Shown here piece by piece: positions 9,049-17,516 of a stretch of 64,000 nt of DNA. The first letter of the stretch is position 1, and each line of letters begins with the position of its first letter. The stretch spans positions 85,318 through 149,317 of the IMG/VR virus record IMGVR_UViG_3300024243_000006, one strand, 5' to 3'. Source of the stretch: a virus. A program made the translations under genes and the position numbers. The notes beneath the pieces are model-generated. The model was not told the origin of the DNA. It worked only from the letters and a program-made list of their open reading frames with translations, and ran no database searches.

Positions 9049-9881
9049 GTAAAAGAAGTATGTTGATATATCATGCCAATTGCCCTGACGGCTTTGGCGC
9101 GGCATATGCATTTTGGAAAAAATACGGATATGGTATTGATTACTGTGCAGTAAAGCATGGTGATCCGATACCGGATGATATTGACGACAGAGATATCTGG
9201 ATAGTAGATTTCTGTTTTAAGTTTCCAGAAATGGATGAAGTGATTGAAAGAGCTAAGAGCGTGGTCGTTATCGATCACCACATTACGGCTATGGAATCGA
9301 TGGAGGGCGTTACTCGTCCGAATCTTGAAACCATATTTAAAATGGATAACTCAGGCGCGGTGTTGGCATGGAAATACCTTTTCCCTGACGAAGACGTTCC
9401 AAAGATTCTTCAGTACATTGAAGATAGAGATATTCATAAGTGGGAGCTAGAGGGTGCCGAAGCACTTTTGGCTAATCTTGATTCTAATGAAAAGAATCTT
9501 GAAATCTGGGATGATTTTGCTCAAGACATTGAGACCTCAAGAGGTTTGATGAATCAGATTAAGGGCGGAAGAATTCTTCTTGATTACAAAAAGGAGATCA
9601 GTGATTCCATTAAGAGAGGCATGTATTACATGACTATCCGAGGAATTGAGTTCCCTGTCATTAACACCGCAGTGATATTCCGTGGAGACATCCTTTCGGA
9701 GATTGCTGATAGTACAGATTTTGGCGTAGCGGCTGCTTATAATTTTGACGGAAAGCATTATGTCTTCTCGTTAAGGTCGAGAGGCGAAGTCGATGTTGCT
9801 AAGATTGCGGAATCGTTCCCCGGTGGTGGCGGGCACAAAGGAGCCGCAGGGTTTTCGGTCCTTACTATGGAGGACCTTTAG
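9045..9881 (+). CDS. DHH/DHHA1 phosphoesterase
   Basis: The N-terminal motif YHANCPDGFGAA, the IVDF block, the defining IDHH (residues 76-79) and the C-terminal GGGGHKGAAGF glycine motif mark the DHH-DHHA1 family (NrnA oligoribonuclease, RecJ, cyclic-dinucleotide phosphodiesterases). The 278-residue size fits the small NrnA or exopolyphosphatase-like members. A likely role is degrading short RNA or DNA to mononucleotides, or cutting a signalling nucleotide. The ATG at 9045 overlaps the purA stop and follows GGAG. An in-frame upstream start at 8997 would overlap purA by 52 bases without a ribosome site. Confidence 0.9.
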   Translation: MSKRSMLIYHANCPDGFGAAYAFWKKYGYGIDYCAVKHGDPIPDDIDDRDIWIVDFCFKFPEMDEVIERAKSVVVIDHHITAMESMEGVTRPNLETIFKMDNSGAVLAWKYLFPDEDVPKILQYIEDRDIHKWELEGAEALLANLDSNEKNLEIWDDFAQDIETSRGLMNQIKGGRILLDYKKEISDSIKRGMYYMTIRGIEFPVINTAVIFRGDILSEIADSTDFGVAAAYNFDGKHYVFSLRSRGEVDVAKIAESFPGGGGHKGAAGFSVLTMEDL

Positions 9882-9915
9882 CTCTTCACAATACCCGGAG
9901 TGAAAAATTTAATAT

Positions 9916-10662
9916 ATGGAGATAAACAAGAGAACACCTCAAAGTATTCTTGAAGAGTTAGCGAATTACAAAGATGCGACAATGTGGAATTTTATCAAAT
10001 GCTTTTCTAAATTATCCCTTGGCAAAGAGGAGATAAGAAGTTGCTATACAACTTATTACCACATTGGCGGAGAAGAGAATAATTCGTTAAGTTTTCGAAA
10101 AATCATTGAGAAGATGGGGCCAGGGTCAGGAGGAAGTTTTATTAAACTTTGTTTCACAGTTTACCCTGAGTTATTAGACGAGGTTTTTAGCGACGATCTT
10201 GATGACGGAATTATTGGGGCATACGGAATTAATTGGATCCGACTGCTGCTCGCGCAAAGTGGTTATGTCAGAACGATAAATATATACGATAAGTTGACTG
10301 ACAGTTCTGACCCATACCTTTATCTGTTCGCGTTGGAGGTATGTTCGATTGATAAATTAAAAGAACATAAAAGTCACGAGTCAAAGAAGGCACGAAAAAT
10401 TGTGTTCAGTAGACTTGGTCCTGTGGAATGTTTGAACGATATGCTTCAGGACGGTACGAAAGATATACGGGCGCTCGGGGTCAGATTCGCCCCGATGCAT
10501 TGCGAAATGTTTAACGAAATGAGTGAGGAGGCGGCTTTACAAATTTGCAACAATTTGCTAAAAAAAGGTGATGACGAACTAATCGTCATGTTAATGGGAA
10601 ACAAAAACAACAAGAGCAATGCCTTTTCTGGTTTGCTTAATTTTAGAATAGAAGAGATGTAA
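9916..10662 (+). CDS. Hypothetical protein, 248 aa
   Basis: I do not recognise it. It is helical throughout, with repeated helix-turn-helix spacing that could be a HEAT-like solenoid (LFALEVCSIDKLKEHKSHE, then KARKIVFSRLGPVECLNDML, then IRALGVRF), but the repeats are weak. No catalytic motif, signal peptide or membrane segment is visible. The ATG at 9916 has a GGAG about 15 bases upstream, longer than usual, so expression may be low or the start different. Confidence 0.72.
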   Translation: MEINKRTPQSILEELANYKDATMWNFIKCFSKLSLGKEEIRSCYTTYYHIGGEENNSLSFRKIIEKMGPGSGGSFIKLCFTVYPELLDEVFSDDLDDGIIGAYGINWIRLLLAQSGYVRTINIYDKLTDSSDPYLYLFALEVCSIDKLKEHKSHESKKARKIVFSRLGPVECLNDMLQDGTKDIRALGVRFAPMHCEMFNEMSEEAALQICNNLLKKGDDELIVMLMGNKNNKSNAFSGLLNFRIEEM

Positions 10663-10664
10663 TT

Positions 10665-10850
10665 ATGGCATACGACAAATCACATTACGGTCCGAAACTC
10701 AAAGTCAAAGTCACCAATAGTATTGGTGGCAGAGTAGATTATCACGAAGGTCTTACTAAATTTGATATTGATTGGATTAAATCTAATCCCAACCTCCAAG
10801 TAGAGGTTCTCGAAGTAAGAAATGGAAGACGTAGGCAGCTTAAGAGATGA
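10665..10850 (+). CDS. Small basic hypothetical protein, 61 aa
   Basis: This 61-residue protein starts two bases after the previous stop and overlaps the next ATG by four bases. It is basic and ends in NGRRRQLKR. A nucleic-acid-binding role is possible, but nothing in the sequence proves it. Confidence 0.65.
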   Translation: MAYDKSHYGPKLKVKVTNSIGGRVDYHEGLTKFDIDWIKSNPNLQVEVLEVRNGRRRQLKR

Positions 10851-11434
10851 ACAAAGGGAGAGTTATATTTGTGCTCTCCCTTCTTGTTACGTTTCTGGTG
10901 GGGTTCAAAACAATGACTCCAGCTTATAACAAACTATCAGATGTGTCGTTTACTGTTCACGATGTGTGGGCCAATACAAGTGTTCCATTGGGAACGAGGT
11001 ACATATATCATGGGCAGGATTCGGCGCTTTCTGATAAAGAAGTTGAGAGGGTGATTAAGAAGACGGAAATAGCTATCCAACATTACTCCAAAGAAAAGGG
11101 CTATCCAATGGAGCAATGCAGAACAATCGACACCTTAGAGATTTATTATGTGAGGCAGGATGAGTTGAACAAAAGAGGAAGATTTCCTATTTTTATGAAT
11201 GAAAACCTTAGCCCCAATGATGTTGTGTGGGGAGTTTACGATCCTGTAAGCCAAAGCCCTCATTACGCTGTTTTGATGATATCGAATCCAGGCGGAACCA
11301 AGACTGAAGAGACTCAAGCGCATGAGTTGTATCACTATTGGTATGACAGATTTTGTTGGGAGCGGCATCACCCTGGAGATCCAGAGTCTGCTGCCCTTGA
11401 ATTTGAAACCTTTTATGAATTAAACTATATGTGA
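10847..11434 (+). CDS. Exported HExxH zinc metallopeptidase-like protein
   Basis: The N-terminus has a short basic start and a hydrophobic run (residues 5-21, VIFVLSLLVTFLVGF), which is a signal peptide or membrane anchor. Near the C-terminus AHELYHYWYDRF contains HExxH (His159, Glu160, His163), the zinc and catalytic motif of zincins; a Glu in ESAALEFETF may be the third ligand. At 195 residues it is compact. It probably acts in or beyond the membrane, for example on an envelope protein during late infection or superinfection. I cannot assign a peptidase family. Confidence 0.75.
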   Translation: MNKGRVIFVLSLLVTFLVGFKTMTPAYNKLSDVSFTVHDVWANTSVPLGTRYIYHGQDSALSDKEVERVIKKTEIAIQHYSKEKGYPMEQCRTIDTLEIYYVRQDELNKRGRFPIFMNENLSPNDVVWGVYDPVSQSPHYAVLMISNPGGTKTEETQAHELYHYWYDRFCWERHHPGDPESAALEFETFYELNYM

Positions 11435-11440
11435 GTTAAG

Positions 11441-12484
11441 ATGAAATTAAGAAGAGCTTTAGCATTTGATGACGTGCTTCTTGTTCCAAGAAAATCAGAG
11501 ATACCTTCCAGGCTTGCCGTTGATCCTTCAGTAGACGTTGGTGGAATCAAATTAGGCATTCCCCTTATTTCCTCTCCAATGGATACTGTAACAGAAGGAC
11601 TTATGGCAAAACAACTTGGGCTGCTTGGCGGTCTGGGGATAATTCATAGGTACTGTTCTGTTAGTGAACAAATTGCTCACTTAAGAATACCAATTGCTGC
11701 CGGAGTATATGGAGGCTTTGCAATCGGAGTTGGAGCAGAAGCGGAAGAAAGATTCTCCATGATTCTGGAAGAATATGGCAGCAGCCTTGATGTTGTATGC
11801 ATTGACATTGCGAATGGCCATAGCACGCTTATGGAGAGGACCATTAAGAAAGTTAGAGATATGGCTCCAGATATTTCAATCATGGCAGGAAATGTTGCTA
11901 CCAGAGACGGATACAGGTTTCTCGCAGATCTCGGAGTAAATTCTGTCAGGGTAGGTATCGGCGGAGGAAGCATCTGCAAAACGCGAATTCAGACAGGGTT
12001 CGGCGTTCCTACATTTTCTTCTCTTCTTTGGGCCGCAGACGCTAAAGAGTCTGGTAAATACGAGGCGTCCATCATTGCAGATGGAGGCATTAGGCACCCC
12101 GGAGATTTAGCTAAAAGCATTGCGGCCGGCGCAGATGCTGTTATCTGTGGTAGCATCTTTGCTGGGAGCAAAGAAGCCCCTGGTGATGTAATCACATGGA
12201 CAGATGGCATTGCCTATAAGAAATACAGGGGAATGGCATCGGAAGAGATTCAGGTAGAGAAGAGGGGCGGAATGAAGCCGGGAACCTGCGCAGAAGGAAC
12301 GTCTACTCTTGTTAGATATGAAGGCTCCATGAAGAGAGTCACTGAGGAGTTTGAGGGCGGAATTAGGTCCGCCTTAACTTACAACGGTTCTTGGGATATT
12401 CCACATTTCCAGGTGACCGCAGAATTTATTGAGATTACAGATTCTGGATTAAGAGAGTCTCACTCTCACGGAACAAGGAAATAA
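11441..12484 (+). CDS. IMP dehydrogenase/GMP reductase family enzyme, no CBS domains
   Basis: A TIM-barrel enzyme of the GuaB/GuaC family: AFDDVLLVP at the start, ISSPMDTVTE, the catalytic cysteine loop GGGSICKTR near residue 178, and IADGGIRHPGDLAKSIAAGADAV. At 347 residues it lacks the CBS pair of bacterial IMPDH. The flap region (YRGMASEE, KRGGMKPG, AEGTSTLVRYEG) resembles GMP reductase and lacks the Arg-Tyr of the IMPDH flap, while the C-terminus (AEFIEITDSGLRESHSH) resembles IMPDH. It would convert GMP to IMP, or IMP to XMP. With purA just upstream, a GMP to IMP to AMP flow is plausible. Confidence 0.9.
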   Translation: MKLRRALAFDDVLLVPRKSEIPSRLAVDPSVDVGGIKLGIPLISSPMDTVTEGLMAKQLGLLGGLGIIHRYCSVSEQIAHLRIPIAAGVYGGFAIGVGAEAEERFSMILEEYGSSLDVVCIDIANGHSTLMERTIKKVRDMAPDISIMAGNVATRDGYRFLADLGVNSVRVGIGGGSICKTRIQTGFGVPTFSSLLWAADAKESGKYEASIIADGGIRHPGDLAKSIAAGADAVICGSIFAGSKEAPGDVITWTDGIAYKKYRGMASEEIQVEKRGGMKPGTCAEGTSTLVRYEGSMKRVTEEFEGGIRSALTYNGSWDIPHFQVTAEFIEITDSGLRESHSHGTRK

Positions 12485-12485
12485 T

Positions 12486-12815
12486 ATGAGCGAAGATAAA
12501 AAGTTACCATCAGTAGAAGAGGTGCTGGAAGAGTTTAGAGTTCTTAAGGGAAGGATTGGAGGTATTCAGAAATATCTGGCAGGGCTCCATGCTGAGGAAG
12601 AAGGCAGGGCTGGCAGTGTCGAGTCAGAGGAGCCTGAGGAGACTTATATTACATATAGTAGAGCCGAAGAGGTGCTCCACATAACCCAAATGATTACAGA
12701 ACAGTTAAAAATTATGCACAACTTCTCTGATCACGAAATACAAATGGATGTTTCAAAAACTTCCGCCCGAGTGATCAAGGTACACAGCCGAATCTTAGAC
12801 CACCTAGAGAAATAA
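12486..12815 (+). CDS. Hypothetical protein, 109 aa
   Basis: It begins one base after the GMPR-like stop. The sequence is acidic and helical, with two probable helices separated by an EEEGRAGSVESEEPEE linker, and may form a coiled coil. I do not recognise the family. It is the last gene before a gap with promoter-like elements. Confidence 0.7.
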   Translation: MSEDKKLPSVEEVLEEFRVLKGRIGGIQKYLAGLHAEEEGRAGSVESEEPEETYITYSRAEEVLHITQMITEQLKIMHNFSDHEIQMDVSKTSARVIKVHSRILDHLEK

Positions 12816-12846
12816 TTTTTCTAAGCTACTCGTAGGAGGTTATAGG
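12816..12846 (+). promoter_or_regulatory. Recurring promoter-like element, copy D (weaker)
   Basis: TTTTTCTAAGCTACTC is followed after six bases by GGTTATAGG. Aligned without gaps to the 24-base core at 21552, 15 of 24 positions agree, including the T-rich lead-in and the GGTTATA part. It lies in one of the few real gaps, upstream of the MoxR gene. A second, looser copy (ACTCACAAAGGAGTTATATAG) lies at about 12879-12899. Confidence 0.4.
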
Positions 12847-12860
12847 AGGTCGTGCAGGAA

Positions 12861-12899
12861 ATGCGTCTTCATCCCCCTACTCACAAAGGAGTTATATAG
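12861..12899 (+). CDS. Possible 12-codon leader peptide
   Basis: An ATG at 12861 lies 10 bases behind GGAGGT (12845-12850). The frame runs MRLHPPTHKGVI and stops with TAG at 12897-12899, three bases before the ATG of the MoxR gene. The MoxR ribosome site (AAAGGAG) is inside this mini-frame, so translating the leader could affect access to it. It may equally be chance in a purine-rich gap. Confidence 0.35.
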   Translation: MRLHPPTHKGVI

Positions 12900-12902
12900 C
12901 TT

Positions 12903-13976
12903 ATGGCAACAATTAAAAGTACACTTGATTCATTACTATCTATGCCGAATGACCAGTCGATTCTGATTATCTCGCCGCACGGAATGGGCAAGTCAAGCTT
13001 AGTTAAACAGGCATCTAAAATGTTAGGTGCTGAATTTCATGATGTTAGACTTTCTCAGTGTGAGGTTGGAGACATCAAAGGTCTGCCATTCCTAAATGAG
13101 GAAACACGGACTACGGAGTTCTTCAAACCACGTTGGTGGCCAAGAGATATGAGTAGCTCTGGCTACCTATTTTTCGATGAGCTTAACCGAGCTAACAATG
13201 AGGTGCAGCAGGCTGTTTTCGAGATCGTTCTTGATAGAAGGCTTGATGGAGATTATCTTCCTGACGGATGGAGAGTTGTTGTTGCAATCAACGGCGACGA
13301 AAGATATCAGGTCAGCGAGCTTGATCCAGCCCTTTTTGACAGATTCTATATCGTTGATTTCCATCCGGAAGTAAACGAGTGGCTTGACTGGGCAGAGGAA
13401 GCCGGCATTCACGGCTCTATCCTACAGTTCATTCAGTCTAGCCCAGAGTATCTTGACCCTCCAAAGGATCTGAAGCAGGGTATGGTATATCCTTCTCGTA
13501 GAAGTTGGGATAAGTTTAATCAGGCTATGACTCATCTTGGTCTTTGGGAGTCAAAGGATCCTGGCAAAATCACAGAGTTGTGTCTTGGTTGGATTGGCAG
13601 AGCGGCAGGAATTAGATTTACCGAATTCTATCTCAAGGATTTCAAGCTTATCAGCGGTGATGACATTCTGAATAAATTTGATGAGATCAGAGAGGATCTT
13701 GACAGAATGAAGGGTGACCCTTCGGCTATGGCGACAATTGCGAGAGGTCTTGGTAGAGCTATCTCTACTATGGACAAGGACATTCTGCCTGAGCAGTTGG
13801 AGAACCTGAAGAAGGCTCTGAGAATACTTCCGAGAGAGATTGCGTCATCCGTATGGATGGAAGCTGGTCGATCAAAGTCAATTAGAAAGCATCTTTCTCA
13901 GATGAGGAAAACCGATCCTGATTTCGTGAAATTTGTAACAAAGCTTTATGCGACCAACAGAAAAAAGGATGCGTAA
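12903..13976 (+). CDS. MoxR-family AAA+ ATPase
   Basis: Walker A is SPHGMGKSS (residues 24-32) and Walker B LFFDELNRA (89-97). These are followed by a sensor 1 region with VVAINGD and an arginine-finger region, PALFDRF. The order and spacing fit MoxR-type AAA+ ATPases, which act as chaperone-like remodelling machines and are nearly always paired with a VWA-domain protein. Here the VWA gene follows with no gap. Targets of such pairs in phages are unknown; assembly of a metal- or nucleic-acid-containing complex, or disabling a host complex, are possibilities. Confidence 0.9.
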   Translation: MATIKSTLDSLLSMPNDQSILIISPHGMGKSSLVKQASKMLGAEFHDVRLSQCEVGDIKGLPFLNEETRTTEFFKPRWWPRDMSSSGYLFFDELNRANNEVQQAVFEIVLDRRLDGDYLPDGWRVVVAINGDERYQVSELDPALFDRFYIVDFHPEVNEWLDWAEEAGIHGSILQFIQSSPEYLDPPKDLKQGMVYPSRRSWDKFNQAMTHLGLWESKDPGKITELCLGWIGRAAGIRFTEFYLKDFKLISGDDILNKFDEIREDLDRMKGDPSAMATIARGLGRAISTMDKDILPEQLENLKKALRILPREIASSVWMEAGRSKSIRKHLSQMRKTDPDFVKFVTKLYATNRKKDA

Positions 13977-15251
13977 ATGAGTGAAATGGAAAAGACAGAG
14001 CTGGAAGAAAACGAAGAGAAGGTAAGGCTTCAAAAGGAGTTGCTTGCGGCAAGAAGGGTTATGTCCCGAGAGGGGCTTGAGAGACTTGAAATTGGAATCT
14101 CAAGATTAACTTTATCTTTTCCACTCTTTTACATTCCCCTCATTAACCTTAGAAAGGTTGAGTCATGGAACATTCCAACGATGGGTGTTGGTCCGGTCAA
14201 TAAGATTGAACTCGGACTATACTATAACCCCGAGTTTACGCTTAGTCTAAATCCTATTGAGTTGCGAGCAGTATTACAGCATGAAGCCATGCACATTCTG
14301 CTTCAGCACCTTACCAGAGGTAGAGACTTCGGTTCCAATTTCAAGATGTATAACATTGCGGCTGATTTGACCATCAATCCCAAGCTCGAAGGTATTCCGA
14401 GTTGGGCTTATTTCCCCGAAAAGGAAGGTCTTCCTTCGAATGAATCGGCAGAACTTTACTACAAGCTCCTAAAAGAGCGACGTGAAGAGATGACGAAGAG
14501 AATGAAGAAGCAGATGGAGGGTATGACTGACGAACAAATCGCTGATGCATTCTTTAAGTCCCTTGAGGGAGAGGCACTTGACGACCACTCTATGTGGGAA
14601 GATATGACTCAGACTCAGAAGGATATCATCAAAGAGAAGATTCGTAACTTATCAGAAGAGGCTATGAGGGCGCAGGATGCTGTCGGTTGGGGAAAGGTTC
14701 CGGGGAATTTGCATGAAGAGATTATGGCGGCGAATAAGCCGTTAGTAAATTGGAAAAGAGAGCTTAAGTTCTTTATTGGGCAGGTTGTCTCATGCGGGAG
14801 GAAGAGTACAAGGCTGCGTCCCAACAGGCGCTACAAGTATCTCCAGCCTGGAACGAAAAGGAGTTATACCAGTAAGCTTCTAATCGCATTGGATTGCTCC
14901 GGCTCAGTATCTGATAAAGAGCTTCAGATGTTTATTGATGAAGTGACGGGAATGGTAGGTAAGGTTCAGGTTGATGTAATTCCATTCGATGCGGTATGTC
15001 ATGGAGAACCTCAGAAATTCACAAGGAAAAATGCCAGCATCAAAGTGCATGGCAGAGGCGGAACCGATTTCGGTCCCCCTATCAGAATGGCTGATGATCT
15101 TAAGTATGATGGACTAATCGTAATGACAGATGGAGAGTGCAGTTTCCCTGTCGCTCCACGCTGTAGAATGATGTGGGTTCTGTCGCGCAATTCGTCATGG
15201 GCTGACCCGCCCCCTTACGGAAGGGTTATACAGCTTAATGAATTAGGTTGA
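13977..15251 (+). CDS. VWA-domain protein with HExxH domain (DUF2201-like)
   Basis: The N-terminal half has LQHEAMHILLQHL, where HEAMH (102-106) matches HExxH. The C-terminal half is a VWA domain with MIDAS-like residues: LIALDCSGSVS near residue 306, GRGGTDFGPP near 361 and VMTDGEC near 382. This pairing of a putative metallopeptidase domain with VWA is known as the DUF2201 architecture and is usually encoded beside a MoxR ATPase, as here (start directly after the MoxR stop). It probably is the substrate-binding partner of the ATPase. It ends in a strong terminator 5 bases after the stop. Confidence 0.88.
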   Translation: MSEMEKTELEENEEKVRLQKELLAARRVMSREGLERLEIGISRLTLSFPLFYIPLINLRKVESWNIPTMGVGPVNKIELGLYYNPEFTLSLNPIELRAVLQHEAMHILLQHLTRGRDFGSNFKMYNIAADLTINPKLEGIPSWAYFPEKEGLPSNESAELYYKLLKERREEMTKRMKKQMEGMTDEQIADAFFKSLEGEALDDHSMWEDMTQTQKDIIKEKIRNLSEEAMRAQDAVGWGKVPGNLHEEIMAANKPLVNWKRELKFFIGQVVSCGRKSTRLRPNRRYKYLQPGTKRSYTSKLLIALDCSGSVSDKELQMFIDEVTGMVGKVQVDVIPFDAVCHGEPQKFTRKNASIKVHGRGGTDFGPPIRMADDLKYDGLIVMTDGECSFPVAPRCRMMWVLSRNSSWADPPPYGRVIQLNELG

Positions 15252-15255
15252 GTAC

Positions 15256-15289
15256 AAAGGGGTAGAGACTTCCGGGTCTCTACCCCTTT
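15256..15289 (+). terminator. Strong hairpin terminator (plus adjacent GC hairpin)
   Basis: AAAGGGGTAGAGAC and GTCTCTACCCCTTT form a perfect 14-base stem around TTCCGG. Right after it, at 15290-15307, CCCCGC and GCGGGG can form a second six-base stem. The first hairpin closes the MoxR-VWA unit; the second has no T-run and might be part of the terminator or a leader structure of the M16 gene. Confidence 0.88.
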
Positions 15290-15336
15290 CCCCGCTTGAG
15301 GGCGGGGTGAAAAACAATACATTTACGGAGTGAAAA

Positions 15337-16533
15337 ATGTTGCAAATTTATGAAAAGGTTCCGAGTAAGATGGCTACCATCATGGTCACATTTGATGGTG
15401 GAGCAAGAGCAGAAGGGGATAAGTTTTCTCCTGGTTTAGCACACATGTTAGAGCACATGATGTTTAAAGGTACGGAGACGAGGACCAGTATTGAGATACC
15501 AAGAGAGATTGCCCTTTTAGGCGGAAGCACTAATGCTTTTACCTCGAATGAGATGGTTAGTTACTTCATCACAGTGCCTTATGAGAACCTTGAGCAGGCC
15601 ATGGCTATCTTGTCCGACATCACCACCAACTCTACTTTCCCAGAGGATGAATTCTTGAAGGAAAGAGAGGTCGTTCTTGAGGAGGAAGCGGAGGGGCAGG
15701 CAAGTATTGACACTTTCCTTTGGGACTCCTTTGCTGGAGACTTCTTCACTGGCAGATTATCCTCTACAGTCATTGGAACTAAGGAGTCAATCGAAGGATT
15801 TACTCTTCCAGAGCTTAAGAAGTTCTACAAGAAATTCTACAGCAGAAGGAATGCTGTTGTTGCGATGAGTTCCTGCCTTGGCAAGAGAGAGGCCGGAAAG
15901 CTGATGAGAAAATACTTCGGAAGAAATTCGAAAAATGTAGCTCATAATGTTCCTGTTTACTCTCCGGAATATGGAGGGGCAAGGCAGATGAATCTCACAA
16001 GGCCATTGATCGAGCACGCATATGTATGGATGTGTTATCCTGGCAGAACCTATGGTACTGATAACGAGGCAGCAGACTCCGTTATGCTTTCAATCCTTGG
16101 AAGTGGAATGGACAGCAGACTCTTTGAGAATATAAGAGAGAAGCATGGTCTATGCTATGGCATTCATGCAGGAGGTGTTGCGTTTAGAGATCAGGGATCT
16201 ATCGTTATCAATTCCTCAACAAGGGCGGAGAATGTCGATAAACTCGTTGGACTTGTGAATGACGAAGTTGAAAAGATGCAGAATGAATTAATCACCGAAG
16301 AGGAGCTTCTTCGTTCTCAAAATCAGTTTAGAGCACAGACATATTCTTTGGCAGAAAATAGCAAGAGTGCAGTTAGTTGGGCAACCAAGAGGGCCTTCTT
16401 TGGGCTCAGCGATATTGATGCAGTCTCAGAGGGCGTAGCTGCCTTAACCAGAGAGGACATCAGAGAGTCTGCTCAGAGATATTTTGATAGAGAGAAAGAA
16501 CTCTTGATGGTAGTTAGACCGGAGGAATCATGA
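15337..16533 (+). CDS. M16-family zinc metallopeptidase (pitrilysin/PqqL type)
   Basis: The inverted zinc motif HxxEH is present as HMLEH (His36, Glu39, His40), with the usual context (G-LAHMLEHMMFKGT) and the downstream acidic block EREVVLEEEAEG that supplies the third ligand. The rest follows M16 order, including a YPGRTYGTDNEA block and a second-domain SRLFENIREKHGLCYGIHA stretch. At 398 residues it is a single-unit M16B-like protein. M16 peptidases degrade or process peptides in a closed chamber. In a phage it might process virion proteins or inactivate host peptides. The ATG follows CGGAGTG. Confidence 0.92.
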   Translation: MLQIYEKVPSKMATIMVTFDGGARAEGDKFSPGLAHMLEHMMFKGTETRTSIEIPREIALLGGSTNAFTSNEMVSYFITVPYENLEQAMAILSDITTNSTFPEDEFLKEREVVLEEEAEGQASIDTFLWDSFAGDFFTGRLSSTVIGTKESIEGFTLPELKKFYKKFYSRRNAVVAMSSCLGKREAGKLMRKYFGRNSKNVAHNVPVYSPEYGGARQMNLTRPLIEHAYVWMCYPGRTYGTDNEAADSVMLSILGSGMDSRLFENIREKHGLCYGIHAGGVAFRDQGSIVINSSTRAENVDKLVGLVNDEVEKMQNELITEEELLRSQNQFRAQTYSLAENSKSAVSWATKRAFFGLSDIDAVSEGVAALTREDIRESAQRYFDREKELLMVVRPEES

Positions 16534-17516
16534 AGTTAAAGGTAACAGGGGATGTTGATTTCATTGCTCACTCTGCATGGATATCAACCGTAAATGAGAT
16601 GCGCGCAAACGCACGCACGCATGAGGATAAGATTCGAGTTGTGCAGTTCCTTGTGGAACATCATCACACCTCTCCTTTAGAGGGAATAACTCTTACGTTC
16701 ACTGACTTTGTAGATGCTGAGAATAGAGAGGTAGAAGATGTTTTTCTTGATTTCGCAGTAAACAAATTTGCGAAATTTACATTAGAAGATGATGACGCTA
16801 TTGCAACAATCGATCTTTTGAATTTCTGCAAGATGACCCTTACACCAAGAGAGGACGATGATGTTGATTTTGGAATACTTTGGGACGCTTTTGCAGAGCA
16901 ACGCCCAGAACTTGCTCTGATTCTCACCAGCTTTGGTCCAATTGAGGAACACTTCGCAGAAGAGTTGGAGGCCGATCTTTTAGGCGAGCATAACATGTCC
17001 GTTCAGTTGGTACAGTTTCACGACGGTGGTTCCAGAGAACATAGTCGAGCATCATGGAGAGTGAAGTGTCCGCTGTCGATCTCAGTGCAGATCCTGCGCC
17101 ACAGGAGCGGTTCATATAATCAGGTGAGCGGCAGGTACAAGACGATTAGGCAGGAATTGTTCGAGACGCCTGACGATTGTGCAGAGATCGCTGCACGTAT
17201 GGGAGAAAACCTCGATAAGTATATGGGTTCTGCTGAGGCATGTATCGCAAGATATCTACAATTTATGAGAAAAGCAAAGAAATCTCGTGATGATGAGGTA
17301 ATATCTAATGATGAGTATAAGAGGATGCGAGAGGTAGCCAGATTCATTCTTCCAGAAGGGCGGATGACGGAACTCTACATCACTTATTACTTAGATGACT
17401 TTTATGATAATTATCTAAGACTAAGGGATTCTGAACATGCACAAACCGAACATATTTGGATTGCTCAAGAAATGCGTAAGACGCTTGAGCAACATAAAAC
17501 AGAGGATCAAGAATGA
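16530..17516 (+). CDS. thyX: Flavin-dependent thymidylate synthase ThyX
   Basis: The ThyX signature RHRxxSxNxxSxRY is present as RHRSGSYNQVSGRY at about residues 190-203. Other ThyX features are the HHHTSPLEGITLTF block near residue 50 and a C-terminal helical part. It makes dTMP from dUMP using FAD and methylenetetrahydrofolate. At 328 residues it is clearly longer than the usual 210-260; the extra length is mainly an acidic stretch (about residues 65-160) between the N-terminal part and the signature. The gene starts in an ATGA overlap with the M16 gene. Confidence 0.93.
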   Translation: MKLKVTGDVDFIAHSAWISTVNEMRANARTHEDKIRVVQFLVEHHHTSPLEGITLTFTDFVDAENREVEDVFLDFAVNKFAKFTLEDDDAIATIDLLNFCKMTLTPREDDDVDFGILWDAFAEQRPELALILTSFGPIEEHFAEELEADLLGEHNMSVQLVQFHDGGSREHSRASWRVKCPLSISVQILRHRSGSYNQVSGRYKTIRQELFETPDDCAEIAARMGENLDKYMGSAEACIARYLQFMRKAKKSRDDEVISNDEYKRMREVARFILPEGRMTELYITYYLDDFYDNYLRLRDSEHAQTEHIWIAQEMRKTLEQHKTEDQE

